In this document: positions 52,173 through 60,238 of the stretch, piece by piece | How positions within the stretch are numbered: the first letter of the stretch is position 1 | Layout of the letters: each line of letters starts with the position of its first letter | Source: JAIVJZ01 sp035645695 | Lineage (GTDB): Bacteria; Acidobacteriota; Blastocatellia; Pyrinomonadales; Pyrinomonadaceae | Assembly (NCBI GenBank): GCA_035645695.1 | Contig: DASQMC010000061.1 | Span: forward strand, 1-64,000 | Reading direction: 5' to 3' | Length of the DNA: 64,000 nt | Made by a program: the position numbers and the translations under genes | Notes under the pieces: generated by a model | Seen by the model: the letters and a program-made list of their open reading frames with translations, nothing else | What the model was told of the DNA's origin: nothing | The model's database searches: none

Positions 52173-52373
52173 ATGAAGATCACGGAAGAGTTTGTCGAGA
52201 TGATGATCTGTCCGGCCTGCCAGTCGAAGGTGAGCCTGAAGGCGGACGGCAGCGCGATCAAGTGTTCGAGTTGCAGGCGCGTCTATCCGATTGAAGACGA
52301 CATGCCGATGATGCTGCCCGACAAGGCGACGATTGAGACGGACGCGCCCGGCGCAGCCGAACGCACCCCTTGA
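52173..52373 (+). CDS. Trm112-like/UPF0434 small zinc protein
   Basis: 66 residues. 'MICPACQSKVSL' and 'IKCSSCRRVYPIEDDMPMML' give two CxxC pairs and the conserved tail of the Trm112/YcaR (UPF0434) family. In bacteria these are small, poorly understood proteins often encoded next to lipid A or glycosyltransferase genes, as here. The start is an ATG 65 codons inside a longer open frame that comes from the repeat element. The stop is one base before the next start, so it is tightly coupled to the glycosyltransferase gene. Confidence 0.85.
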   Translation: MKITEEFVEMMICPACQSKVSLKADGSAIKCSSCRRVYPIEDDMPMMLPDKATIETDAPGAAERTP

Positions 52374-52374
52374 A

Positions 52375-53526
52375 ATGAACGCTCTGCAAACCTCAGCGAC
52401 GCTCAGCGCGCCCGAATCCACTGCTCCGGGACTGCGCGCCTTTGAAGTTCCTCCGCAGCCGCTCGCCGTGGCGCGTTGGGATTGGGGCGCGGTGCGCCGC
52501 GTGCTCGTCGTGCGGCTGCGCTCCATCGGCGACACGGTGCTCTCGACGCCCTCGCTCTACGCCCTGCGCCGCTTCCTCCCCGACGCGCAAATCGATTTCC
52601 TACTCGAAGACTGGGTTGCGCCGTTGCTCGACGGCAACCCGGACGCCTCGCGCATTCTCACCGTCAGGCGCAACAGCAAGACCTCGCGCCTCTCGCTCGT
52701 CCGCCGCTTGCGAGCGGCGCGCTATGATGTGGCGTTCAACCTGCACGGCGGCAGCACCGCCGCGCTCCTGACGCGCGCGTCGGGTGCGCCGCGCCGCGTC
52801 GGCTACGCGAGTTATCGTTTCAAAGGGCTTCACAACTACGCCGCGCCGCCCGCCACGGACTTGTGGCGACAGGCCAAAACGCACTCGGTCGAACAACAAC
52901 TCGGCCTGCTCGGATGGGCGGGCGTGCCCGTCACCGACCGTCCCTCGACGCGCCTCTTCGTCACAGATGAAGCGGCCGCGTGTATCGCACGCAGGCTCGA
53001 CGCGGCGGGCATCGGCGCGTCGCAGCCCTACGCGCTCTTTCACCCGGCCGCCGCCTTCGACTCGAAGCGCTGGGACGCGCGCAACTTCGCGCGCGTCGCC
53101 GACGACCTCGAGGCGCGGGGTCTCGCCGTCGTCGCCGTCGCCGCCCCCGGCGAGACGGATGTCGTGCGCGCGTTCGCCGCGAGCGCGCGGGCGGCGCGCG
53201 TCGTCTCCTTCAACGATCTCTCTTTGCCGGAAGTGACCGCGCTCGCCGCGCGTGCGCGCCTGTTCGTCGGCAACGACAGCGGCATCGCGCACATCGCGTC
53301 GGCCGTCCGCGCGCCCTCCGTCGTCGTCTTCGGTTCGTCCAACATCGCGCACTGGCGACCGTGGACTGATGCGCCCGCCGAGGTCGTCAGCGAAGATATG
53401 CCTTGCGCGCCGTGCGCGGGTTACAACTGTGGCGAGTTCGCGGAAGCGCAGTGCATCCGGCGCATCACGGTCGAACGCGTGCAAGCCGCCGTCAGCCGCG
53501 TGCTGGCTGCGAAGCAGGGACTATAA
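52375..53526 (+). CDS. Glycosyltransferase family 9 (heptosyltransferase-like)
   Basis: 383 residues, starting one base after the upstream stop. After a 40-residue leader it has the GT9 pattern: 'VLVVRLRSIGDTVLSTPSLY' (N-terminal nucleotide-sugar fold), 'YDVAFNLHGGSTAALLTRAS', 'YALFHPAAAFDSKRWDARNF', and 'RLFVGNDSGIAHIASAVRAP' followed by 'SVVVFGSSNIAHWRPW'. The family adds ADP-heptose to lipopolysaccharide core. The heptose-phosphate kinase gene three genes further supports this role. Four cysteines near the C-terminus ('CAPCAGYNC', 'AQC') could bind metal, as in WaaF-like proteins. Confidence 0.9.
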   Translation: MNALQTSATLSAPESTAPGLRAFEVPPQPLAVARWDWGAVRRVLVVRLRSIGDTVLSTPSLYALRRFLPDAQIDFLLEDWVAPLLDGNPDASRILTVRRNSKTSRLSLVRRLRAARYDVAFNLHGGSTAALLTRASGAPRRVGYASYRFKGLHNYAAPPATDLWRQAKTHSVEQQLGLLGWAGVPVTDRPSTRLFVTDEAAACIARRLDAAGIGASQPYALFHPAAAFDSKRWDARNFARVADDLEARGLAVVAVAAPGETDVVRAFAASARAARVVSFNDLSLPEVTALAARARLFVGNDSGIAHIASAVRAPSVVVFGSSNIAHWRPWTDAPAEVVSEDMPCAPCAGYNCGEFAEAQCIRRITVERVQAAVSRVLAAKQGL

Positions 53527-53539
53527 TGTTGCTGCTGCT

Positions 53540-53575
53540 TGCCCTCGCGGCGGCGACGACGGTGCCGCGAGGGCA
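53540..53575. other. Perfect 12-bp hairpin between the GT9 gene and a small ORF
   Basis: TGCCCTCGCGGC and its complement around a 12-base loop. It lacks a T-run. A TATAAT overlaps the stop codon just upstream but has no -35. Confidence 0.5.
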
Positions 53576-53612
53576 TCAGGTAAGCAAAAGATAAGTAAGG
53601 GGAGAGAGATTC

Positions 53613-53897
53613 ATGAGTGCAGCAGCAGCAGCAGGCGCGGTCGCAGCCGCCATCGCCAACGCCATCAAGGCGAGCGGCGTACTGATCAACGTCACGCCGG
53701 AAGACTTCGCGGCCATCCTGCGCCGCGCGGAGCGGCCGCTTATCGTTACGGCCGAGGGCGGATACTTCTCCAAGCATTACAAATATCTGACGAGCTACAA
53801 GGGACTCGCCTTTTACACGAAGGCGCGCGCGCCGCTCGCACTGCCGGCGGATGCGGAGGTCGTGCGCGCGCGCGGTATCTCGATTCCGCAATTGTAG
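53613..53897 (+). CDS. Small protein of unknown function
   Basis: 94 residues preceded by AAGGGGAGAG. The N-terminus is Ala-rich and hydrophobic ('AAAAAGAVAAAIANAIKASG'), probably a helix rather than a signal peptide. The rest is a compact alpha/beta piece: 'VTPEDFAAILRRAERPLIVT' and 'YKYLTSYKGLAFYTKARAPL'. I recognise no named family. It sits between GT9 and the heptose kinase with no clear break, so it may share their function. The kinase gene starts 57 bases downstream. Confidence 0.65.
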   Translation: MSAAAAAGAVAAAIANAIKASGVLINVTPEDFAAILRRAERPLIVTAEGGYFSKHYKYLTSYKGLAFYTKARAPLALPADAEVVRARGISIPQL

Positions 53898-53953
53898 CAG
53901 CGTTTGATCTCGTAGAATTCTTCGGGCGGGCTGGCTCCTCTTCGCTGAATCGA

Positions 53954-54961
53954 ATGGAACTCATCACACCACAACGCGCAGCGGAGTTGGCCGCAGGCAT
54001 CGGCGGGCGGCGCGTCGTCGTCTGGGGTGACGTGATGCTCGACGAATTCGTCTGGGGCGACGTGACGCGCATCTCGCCGGAAGCGCCCGTGCCCGTCGTG
54101 GACATCCGGCGCGAGTCGGTGCGCCTCGGCGGCGCGGCCAACGTGCTCGCAAACTTGATCGCGCTCGGCGCAAAAGCCTCGGTCGTCGGCGTCGTCGGGC
54201 GTGACCGCGCGGGCGAACGCATCGCCGACGCGCTCGGCGAAGCGGGTGCGCCGGGCGCTGCCGCAGCAGGAATCGTCGTTGACGAGAGCCGCCCGACGAC
54301 GACGAAGACGCGCATCATCGCGCACAACCAACTCGTCGTGCGCGCCGACCGCGAGGCGCGCGCGCCCGTCGGCGGCGCGACTGAAGCCCGCCTCGTCGAA
54401 GCGCTCATTGCCGCCCTCGAAGCGGCGGACGCCTTTGTCGTCTCCGATTACGATAAGGGCGCGGTGACGCCGCGCGTGCTGGCGGAGATTTTGCCGCGCG
54501 CCTTCGAGCGGAAAATTCCGGTGCTCGTCGATCCGAAGATTCGCAACTTCGACGCCTACCGCCCTGCCACGCTCGTCACGCCGAACCACCACGAAGCCCT
54601 GCGCCTGACGAATACCGAAGACGACTCGGACGCCGGAATGGCCGCCGCCGCCCGACTCATACGCGAGCGGCTCGGCTGTGAATCGGTGCTCATCACGCGC
54701 GGCGAGCACGGCATGATGCTCCTGGAGCGCGACAGCGCGCCCGTCTACGTGGCGACGGTGGCGCGCGAGGTCTACGACGTGACGGGCGCGGGCGATACCG
54801 TGATCGCGACGCTCGCCGCCGCGCTCGCCGCGGGCGCGTCGCTCGTCGAAGCGGCTGCGCTCGCTAACCACGCCGCCGGGATCGTCGTCGGCAAACTCGG
54901 CACGGCCACGGCCACGGTCGAGGAGTTGATCAACTCCTTCAAGCCGGAAGTAGCGTCCTAG
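53954..54961 (+). CDS. D-glycero-beta-D-manno-heptose 7-phosphate kinase domain protein
   Basis: 335 residues from the ATG at 53954. A PfkB-family sugar kinase of the RfaE domain I type: 'VVVWGDVMLDEFVWGDV', 'RLGGAANVLANLIALGAKAS', 'FVVSDYDKGAVTPRVL', 'VLVDPKIRNFDAYRPATLVT', and the catalytic 'DVTGAGDTVIATLAAALAAG' with Asp as base. It lacks the adenylyltransferase domain of E. coli HldE, so it corresponds to the separate HldA/RfaE1 form. It phosphorylates heptose 7-phosphate at C1 on the way to ADP-heptose, the donor used by heptosyltransferases such as the GT9 enzyme nearby. Confidence 0.9.
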   Translation: MELITPQRAAELAAGIGGRRVVVWGDVMLDEFVWGDVTRISPEAPVPVVDIRRESVRLGGAANVLANLIALGAKASVVGVVGRDRAGERIADALGEAGAPGAAAAGIVVDESRPTTTKTRIIAHNQLVVRADREARAPVGGATEARLVEALIAALEAADAFVVSDYDKGAVTPRVLAEILPRAFERKIPVLVDPKIRNFDAYRPATLVTPNHHEALRLTNTEDDSDAGMAAAARLIRERLGCESVLITRGEHGMMLLERDSAPVYVATVAREVYDVTGAGDTVIATLAAALAAGASLVEAAALANHAAGIVVGKLGTATATVEELINSFKPEVAS

Positions 54962-54972
54962 TTTCTGCTTTC

Positions 54973-55071
54973 CTCCGTGCCCCCTGCGGTGTCCTCTGTG
55001 TCTCTGTGGTGAGTGCCCGATCATCAGCATTCACCACCGCAGACACAGAGGACACAGAAGGGGGCACGGAG
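54973..55071. repeat. Spacer hairpin of the GTGTCCTCTGTGTCT type
   Basis: Arms 54973-55012 and 55031-55071 pair over about 40 bases with a few mismatches, around an 18-base loop. The words CTCTGTGTCTCTGTGG and CCGTGCCCCCT make up the arm. It lies between the heptose kinase gene and the PBP4-type gene. Confidence 0.85.
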
Positions 55072-55121
55072 TACAAATTAAATAGGGGCAAATTTCGCCC
55101 GCTGGTTCGAGAATCGGTTCG

Positions 55122-57011
55122 ATGCTTATGCTGCTGAAAAAAAGTTTAACTCTTCGCTTCACGTCCACGCTGCTGCTGCTGGCATTCGTCGCCAACTCGT
55201 TTGCCGCCGGTGCGCTCGCGCAGGAGGCACAGCGCGAGCGTCGCGTCGGGCAGATGCCCGCGCCCTCTGTCGCCCCGACGCCCGCGCCCAACGTCGCCCC
55301 GACGCCCGCGCCGCAGCCGCGAACAACAACGACGCCCGCCGCCATAGTGTTTCCGGCGGCGCGGTCGCTCGAAGTGCTGCGCGCGAACGTCTCGGAGGTC
55401 TTGCGCCAGCCGGAACTCGCGCCCGCCATCGTCGGCATCAAGGTCGTTTCGCTCGACACGGGACGCGTGCTGTTTGAGGAGAACGCGGGAAAACTGCTCG
55501 TGCCCGCGTCGAACATGAAACTCTACACGGTCGCCGCCGCGCTCGACCGCCTCGGCGCGGACTTCCGTTTCAACACCTCCGTCTACGCGCAGGAATTGCC
55601 CGACAAGAAAGGCAAACTGCGCGGCGACCTAGTCGTCTACGGGCGCGGCGACCCGACCTTCGCCACGCGCTTCAATAACGGCGACTACTTCAAGGCGTTT
55701 GACGAACTGGCGGCGCGCATCGTCGCGGCGGGCGTCCGGCAGGTCGAAGGCGGCATCGTCGGCGACGAGAGCTATTTCACCGGAGCGCCGCGCTCGCCCG
55801 GTTGGGAATGGGACGACCTACAGTGGTACTACGGCGCGGACGTAAGCGCGCTCACCGCTAACGACAACGCGCTCGATCTCTTCATCAAGCCCGGCGCGCG
55901 CGCGGGCGACGCCGCCGTGGTCACGACCGGCCCCGCCAGCCCCGTCATTCGCATCCTTGTTCCACGCAATAAAGAGGAGACCGCGGACGCGCCGTATTTC
56001 CTGACCTTCGTCAACCGCGTCACGACCGCGCCGCGCGGCGCGAAGCGCGACATCAGCGTGCATCGCCCGCTCGGTCAAAATTTCGTTGAACTGTCGGGGC
56101 AGATCGCCGAGGGCGACCCCGGCTACACGGGCAGCGTCTCGGCCGCGCGCCCGGCCTTGCTGTTCACCTCGATGCTGCGCGCCGCGCTGGAAAAGCAGGG
56201 CGTCGTCATCAAAGGGCGCACCAGTGTCGTTGACGCGCCCATGCGCGGGCAGCCCGAACCACCGTCTGCGCCGGGCATAGCATTGAAAGCTCCTTACCCG
56301 GTCGAGATCGCCAAACGCGAGTCGCCGCCTCTCAGCGAGATCGCGGCGCACACTTTGAAGCCGAGCCAGAACCTCTACACCGAACTTCTCCTGCGCACGC
56401 TCGGCAAACAAGTCTCTCCCACGACCGACCCGAAGCTGACCACCACGGCGACCGATCCGAGCCGGACGGCGGCGACGGCCGACCCGAGGCTGACCACAGC
56501 GGCCGACCCGAGCCGGGCGGCGACGGCGGCCGCCCCGAACCGGACGGCGACTGTGATGGCCGATCCGAACCGGACGACCGCCGAAGCCGGGTTGTCCGTC
56601 GTCAGGGCTTTTCTGAACGAAGCGGGCGTTGACACGGCGCACCTCGCTTTCGTTGACGGTTCGGGTTTGGCGCGGCAGAACCTCATCACGGCCGAGTCAA
56701 CCGTCCAACTGCTCATCTATATGAGCAAGCACCGGCACGCGCTCGCGTGGCGCGACGCGCAGCCGGTCGCGGGCGTGGACGGGACGCTCCGCAATCGTAT
56801 GCGCAACACGGCCGCCGCCGGAAATCTCCGCGCCAAGACCGGCACGCTCAACAACGTCTCCGGCCTCTCCGGCTATGTCACGAGCGCGACGGGCGAGCGC
56901 CTCGCCTTCTCCATCATCGTCAACCATTATCCCGACGCCAACACCCCGCGCCAGAATTACATGGACGCCATCGCCGTCATGCTCGCTTCTTTAGCGGCAA
57001 AGTCCGATTAG
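55122..57011 (+). CDS. dacB: D-alanyl-D-alanine carboxypeptidase/endopeptidase, PBP4 type
   Basis: 629 residues, longer than the usual 480-500. Signal peptide (hydrophobic 13-30), then a Pro/Ala/Thr spacer with repeats (PAPSVAPTPAPNV). The S13 peptidase domain has the SxxK motif Ser130-Lys133 ('PASNMKLYT'), SxN in 'KPSQNLYTE' near 415 and 'RAKTGTLNN' near 570, plus 'DGSGLARQN'. It trims or cuts peptidoglycan cross-links in the periplasm. An extra tract of about 57 residues made of T/A-DP-x-R/L-T units lies between the SxN helix and the DGSG strand (56416-56586), encoded by imperfect tandem repeats. The start at 55122 has a second Met two codons on. Confidence 0.93.
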   Translation: MLMLLKKSLTLRFTSTLLLLAFVANSFAAGALAQEAQRERRVGQMPAPSVAPTPAPNVAPTPAPQPRTTTTPAAIVFPAARSLEVLRANVSEVLRQPELAPAIVGIKVVSLDTGRVLFEENAGKLLVPASNMKLYTVAAALDRLGADFRFNTSVYAQELPDKKGKLRGDLVVYGRGDPTFATRFNNGDYFKAFDELAARIVAAGVRQVEGGIVGDESYFTGAPRSPGWEWDDLQWYYGADVSALTANDNALDLFIKPGARAGDAAVVTTGPASPVIRILVPRNKEETADAPYFLTFVNRVTTAPRGAKRDISVHRPLGQNFVELSGQIAEGDPGYTGSVSAARPALLFTSMLRAALEKQGVVIKGRTSVVDAPMRGQPEPPSAPGIALKAPYPVEIAKRESPPLSEIAAHTLKPSQNLYTELLLRTLGKQVSPTTDPKLTTTATDPSRTAATADPRLTTAADPSRAATAAAPNRTATVMADPNRTTAEAGLSVVRAFLNEAGVDTAHLAFVDGSGLARQNLITAESTVQLLIYMSKHRHALAWRDAQPVAGVDGTLRNRMRNTAAAGNLRAKTGTLNNVSGLSGYVTSATGERLAFSIIVNHYPDANTPRQNYMDAIAVMLASLAAKSD

Positions 57012-57096
57012 TAAATCGTGAATCGTGAATCGTGAATAGAAAGACCGGGTTTTCTCTGTTCACGATTCACGATTCACGATTCACGATTCACGATTT
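57012..57096. repeat. Heptamer-repeat hairpin (AATCGTG units)
   Basis: Left units 57012-57036, complementary units 57059-57096. The loop AATAGAAAGACCGGGTTTTC is close to that of the 25141 element. It begins after the dacB stop and reaches the start codon at 57098. Confidence 0.9.
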
Positions 57097-57097
57097 T

Positions 57098-57967
57098 ATG
57101 AAATTCGTTAAATTCCACGGCTACGGCAACGACTATATCGTGTGCGAGGCGGGCGAGTTGGCGGGCGTCGCGGCGAGCGACGTGCCCGAGTTCGTGCAGC
57201 GCGCGTGCGACAGGCATTACGGCGTGGGGGGCGATGGCATCGCGACGCTCGAACGCGCGGCGGACGAGCGCGCGGCGGATTTCGTCTTGCGCATCTTCAA
57301 CCCGGACGGAAGCGAGGCCGCCATGTCGGGCAACGGTTCGCGCTCGGCCGCCTCGTTTCTCTACTTTCAAGGCTTGTGGCGGCGGGAGGAGTTGCGCCTC
57401 TCGACGAAGGCGGGCGTCAAACTTTACCGGCTGTTGGAACAGGACGGGCGCGGCCGCTACCGCTTCGCGGCCGAGATCGGGCGTCCCGCTCTCGACAGCG
57501 CGTCGATCCCGATGCGGACGGGCGAGGCGCGCGAACAGGTCTCGGACTTCCCGCTCAAGTTGGAGACGGGCGAGGTCGTCCGCTTGACGGCGTTGCAGAT
57601 GTGCAACCCGAACGCCTGCGTCTTTGTGGAAGATTTTGAGGCGACGGACTGGCGGCGCATCGGTCGCGCCGTCGAATCGCACCCGCAATTTCCCCAGAGG
57701 ACGAACGTCGAGTTCATACGCGTGCGCGACCGCGGGACAATCGAGGTGCGCGTCTACGAACGTGGCGTCGGGCCGACGCTCTCGTCCGGGACGGGCGCGT
57801 GCGCCTCGGCCGTCGCCGCCTGCCTGAACGGTCTGACGGACAGGCGCGTCCGCGTGGAGATGGAGGGCGGGCGTCTGGAAGTCGAATGGCGCGACGACGG
57901 CGAGGTGTTGCTGACAGGCGAGGCCGAGGCGATCTATCGCGGCGAGTGGCTGAAAGGGAAGGGATGA
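57098..57967 (+). CDS. DapF-fold protein lacking the canonical catalytic residues
   Basis: 289 residues with the overall pattern of diaminopimelate epimerase: 'FHGYGNDYIV', 'YGVGGDGIATLE', 'LRIFNPDGSEAAMSGNGSRS', and 'TLSSGTGACASAVAACL'. Yet both catalytic cysteines are Ser (Ser77 in MSGNG, Ser230 in SSGTG), the His of 'NPHC' is Asn (NPNAC), and the Glu of 'GAGET' is Pro (GVGPT). Canonical racemase chemistry therefore looks impossible, and another reaction or substrate is likely. An annotation of dapF would be doubtful. The start follows a repeat hairpin by one base. The last residues (LKGKG) come from the next repeat-like tract. Confidence 0.85.
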   Translation: MKFVKFHGYGNDYIVCEAGELAGVAASDVPEFVQRACDRHYGVGGDGIATLERAADERAADFVLRIFNPDGSEAAMSGNGSRSAASFLYFQGLWRREELRLSTKAGVKLYRLLEQDGRGRYRFAAEIGRPALDSASIPMRTGEAREQVSDFPLKLETGEVVRLTALQMCNPNACVFVEDFEATDWRRIGRAVESHPQFPQRTNVEFIRVRDRGTIEVRVYERGVGPTLSSGTGACASAVAACLNGLTDRRVRVEMEGGRLEVEWRDDGEVLLTGEAEAIYRGEWLKGKG

Positions 57968-58123
57968 GGGCGGAGGGATGAGGGATGAATGAGAAAGTGT
58001 CCACGGTCAGTTGTTAGTTGTCGGTTGCATCCGGTCGTCACATAAGTTGATGAAAACTGTCTTGAGCGACCGGCAACTGACCACAGACGACCGAGGGTTT
58101 TTATCACGAATCTGTGTTCTCGC
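57968..58123. other. Degraded repeat tract downstream of the DapF-fold gene
   Basis: Imperfect GGGATGAG units at 57960-57990 and a partly complementary pair (GTCAGTTGTTAGTTGTCGG near 58007 and CGACCGGCAACTGACC near 58066). It looks like an old member of the spacer repeat family. No ORF is supported up to 58364. Confidence 0.5.
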
Positions 58124-58320
58124 GGCTGGACAGCCTTTAGAGGCTTGTGTTAGCCTCATTTACGTAACAAGCGGACAATCAATGTTCGCTTGTTTTTGTT
58201 TTTAGTCAACGCTCTTTTCGGCGTCAGTGCATCAAGGATGCAATCCCCACTCGGGCTGACGATTAGTGTTAAGACCTCCTAGAGCCAGAGGTCGAGTCCC
58301 TTCAAACCTCGCGGGACTCG
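58124..58320 (+). ncRNA. Candidate structured leader RNA of the 3D-domain gene
   Basis: Six stem-loops in 197 bases: GGCT/AGCC (58124-58135), GAGGCT/AGCCTC (58140-58157), the terminator at 58166, CGTCAG/CTGACG (58222-58261) enclosing TGCATC/GATGCA, GACCTC/GAGGTC (58273-58293), and CGAGTCCC/GGGACTCG (58293-58320). Genes with 3D or RlpA-like domains are often under riboswitch control in other bacteria. I could not match the conserved cores of known classes, so this is a candidate for a leader with a terminator in its middle, not an identified riboswitch. Confidence 0.45.
58166..58203 (+). terminator. Strong intrinsic terminator or attenuator
   Basis: AACAAGCGGACA and TGTTCGCTTGTT form a 12-bp stem (one G-T pair) around ATCAA, followed by TTTGTTTTT. 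It ends transcription from the left, or acts as an attenuator in the leader of the 3D-domain gene 162 bases further on. Confidence 0.85.
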
Positions 58321-58364
58321 CGCGCCGCCGGAAAGACTTCATCGGAACAGGAGAACCGACAACA

Positions 58365-58973
58365 ATGATGAGATCCCTCTTTGGAGGGGGCGCTGTGCTC
58401 ACGGCCGCGCTCCTTCTGTGTTCTTTGAATTTTTACTCGCAGACGTTAATCGCAGGCAACAAACCTGCCGCTACGGACTCGCCGACGACAGTCAACCGGA
58501 CAGTCGTCACCGTCTTCCACGAAAGCGGCCAGCTTTCCGGTTCACTGGCGGCGGCTCTGCCCGTCATCGCCATCGCCGGAGTTTCCAAAGAAGCGGAAGC
58601 GCACACGCCGGTCGCGCCTGACCCCTCTGCGAAAGCCGAGACCAAGGCCGAAAACCTCGCGCCCGCACCGGCGCAGAAGTTCACCGCGACGGCCTACGCG
58701 CTACACGGACGCACCGCGAGCGGCCAACCCGTGCGCCGCGGCTTGATCGCCGCCGACCCCTCGCTGCCGCTCGGCACGCGCGTCCGTCTCGACGCCGGAA
58801 GCTACAGCGGCGAGTACGTGGTGGCCGACCGTGGCGGAAAGGTGCGCAATCGCATCATAGACATCTGGGTTCCTAGCAACGGCGAGGCGATCCGCTTCGG
58901 ACGCCGCCCCGTCAAACTGACAATCCTCAGCTACGGCGCGAAGAAAGTTAAACGCGCCCGAAAGACAGACTGA
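58365..58973 (+). CDS. Exported 3D-domain (RlpA-like) cell-wall protein
   Basis: 202 residues from the first of two ATGs, with AGGAGA about 12 bases upstream. An N-terminal hydrophobic segment (about 8-22) serves as signal or anchor. A Pro/Ala-rich stretch leads to the C-terminal 3D domain: 'FTATAYALHGRTASGQPVRR', 'GLIAADPSLPLGTRVRL', 'EYVVADRGGKVRNRIIDIWV'. The double-psi beta-barrel contains the Asp residues for which the domain is named. Related proteins (MltA/RlpA/YocH-like) cut or bind peptidoglycan. The long structured leader suggests RNA-level control. A terminator follows the stop. Confidence 0.88.
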   Translation: MMRSLFGGGAVLTAALLLCSLNFYSQTLIAGNKPAATDSPTTVNRTVVTVFHESGQLSGSLAAALPVIAIAGVSKEAEAHTPVAPDPSAKAETKAENLAPAPAQKFTATAYALHGRTASGQPVRRGLIAADPSLPLGTRVRLDAGSYSGEYVVADRGGKVRNRIIDIWVPSNGEAIRFGRRPVKLTILSYGAKKVKRARKTD

Positions 58974-59019
58974 CGGCCGGTCGAGCTTTAGTCCTGCCGG
59001 CAATTAAAACAAGGGAAAA

Positions 59020-59053
59020 CAAAGGCCGCCGTCGTAACTGACGGCGGCCTTTG
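59020..59053. terminator. Bidirectional intrinsic terminator
   Basis: CAAAGGCCGCCGTC and its complement around GTAACT, ending in CCTTTG; A-run before and T-rich sequence after. It isolates the 3D-domain gene from the asparaginase gene. Confidence 0.88.
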
Positions 59054-59188
59054 AATTTTCGGGAGCGGGCGGCTAGAGCGCGCCCGTTGCAAAATCGAGT
59101 TGCGGCGCGCGTCGGGGCGCGGTTAAGATGCCTCGCACCTAAAAGCAATCACAACATCGAAGGCAGGCTCTCGCGCACGGCAACAGAG

Positions 59189-60238
59189 ATGGAAGATTCC
59201 CGGAATACGTTTACGCCCGCGCCGCTCGTCGAAGTCACACGCGGCTCCATCACGGAATCGCGCCACCACGGCCACGTCGTCGCCGTGGACGGCGACGGGC
59301 ACGTAGTCGCCCAACTCGGCGCGCCCGAAATCGTCACCTACCTGCGTTCTTCCGCCAAGCCGCTGCAAGCCTTGCCGCTCGTCTCGACGGGCGCAGCCGA
59401 CCGTTTTAATTTCACACCGCAGGAGATCGCCGTCGCCTGCGGCTCGCACAGCGGCGAACCCGTCCACGAAGAGACGGTCGCCGCCATGCTCGCGAAGACC
59501 GGACTCGGCGCGGGTGCGCTCAAGTGCGGCATCCACGAACCGTTCGGCAAAGAGGCGGCGCGCGAGTTGCGACAGGACGGCAAACAGCCGCGCGTCTTGC
59601 AGAACAACTGCTCGGGCAAACACACCGGCATGCTCGCGCTCGCCCTGCACCTCGGCGGCGCGCCGGAGACTTACGACGAGCCGGATAATCCCGCCCAACT
59701 CGCCATTGCCGAAACAATCGCACGATTTTCAGACATCCCGCCCGAAAATATCATAGCCGGCCTTGACGGCTGCGGCGTGCCGGTCTTCGCCATTCCGGTG
59801 CGTGTGATGGCCTTGACGTATGCGCGCCTCGTTCGGCCGCCCGACAGTTTCGACGCGGAAACGCGCGCCGCCTCCGCTCGCATCGTCGCGGCCATGAGGG
59901 CGCACCCGGAACTCGTCGGCGGCATGAGCGAGCGGCTCGACACGGAATTGATGCGCGCCGCCGGGGGCGTCGTTTCAAAGGTGGGCGCGGAAGGGGTTTA
60001 CACGGTGGGGATTCAGCCTTCGGCTCGCTGGCCGCGCGGCCTCGGACTCGCGCTCAAGATCGAGGACGGCGAGGACAAGCGCGCCCGCCCGACGGTCGTC
60101 ATCGAATCGCTCAGACAACTCGGCGTGCTCGACGACGACGCGCTCGAACGTCTCGCCCGTTACGCGAAGTTCGTCGTGCGCAATCATCGCGGCGACAAAG
60201 TGGGCGAAGTTCATGCCTCTTTCGAGTTGAAGCGGTAA
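59189..60238 (+). CDS. L-asparaginase II (Rhizobium etli AnsA/ReAV type)
   Basis: 349 residues from the ATG at 59189; the open frame extends 46 codons upstream without similarity. It is of the thermolabile, zinc-containing class unrelated to E. coli AnsA/AnsB. Catalytic blocks: 'RSSAKPLQ' with Ser54 and Lys57 (SxxK), 'ACGSHSGEP', and 'NNCSGKHTGML' with Cys141 and Lys144. The remainder ('GLDGCGVPVFAIPVRVMAL', 'VGGMSERLDTELMR', 'KVGAEGVYTVG') is typical too. It hydrolyses asparagine to aspartate and ammonia, in the cytoplasm as no signal peptide is seen. The gene stands alone between terminators and the hairpin RNA. Confidence 0.92.
   Translation: MEDSRNTFTPAPLVEVTRGSITESRHHGHVVAVDGDGHVVAQLGAPEIVTYLRSSAKPLQALPLVSTGAADRFNFTPQEIAVACGSHSGEPVHEETVAAMLAKTGLGAGALKCGIHEPFGKEAARELRQDGKQPRVLQNNCSGKHTGMLALALHLGGAPETYDEPDNPAQLAIAETIARFSDIPPENIIAGLDGCGVPVFAIPVRVMALTYARLVRPPDSFDAETRAASARIVAAMRAHPELVGGMSERLDTELMRAAGGVVSKVGAEGVYTVGIQPSARWPRGLGLALKIEDGEDKRARPTVVIESLRQLGVLDDDALERLARYAKFVVRNHRGDKVGEVHASFELKR

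Noticed and set aside
53522..53527. TATAAT at the stop codon of the GT9 gene
   Set aside because: No usable -35 lies upstream and the sequence is explained by the stop codon context.
58270..58320. tRNA-like T-arm (GGTCGAGTCCC)
   Set aside because: No acceptor, D or anticodon arms can be drawn around it; the stems pair as simple hairpins instead.
58080..58364. Cyclic-di-AMP (ydaO-type) or cyclic-di-GMP riboswitch before the 3D-domain gene
   Set aside because: The conserved core sequences of these classes are not present, so only an unnamed structured leader is reported.
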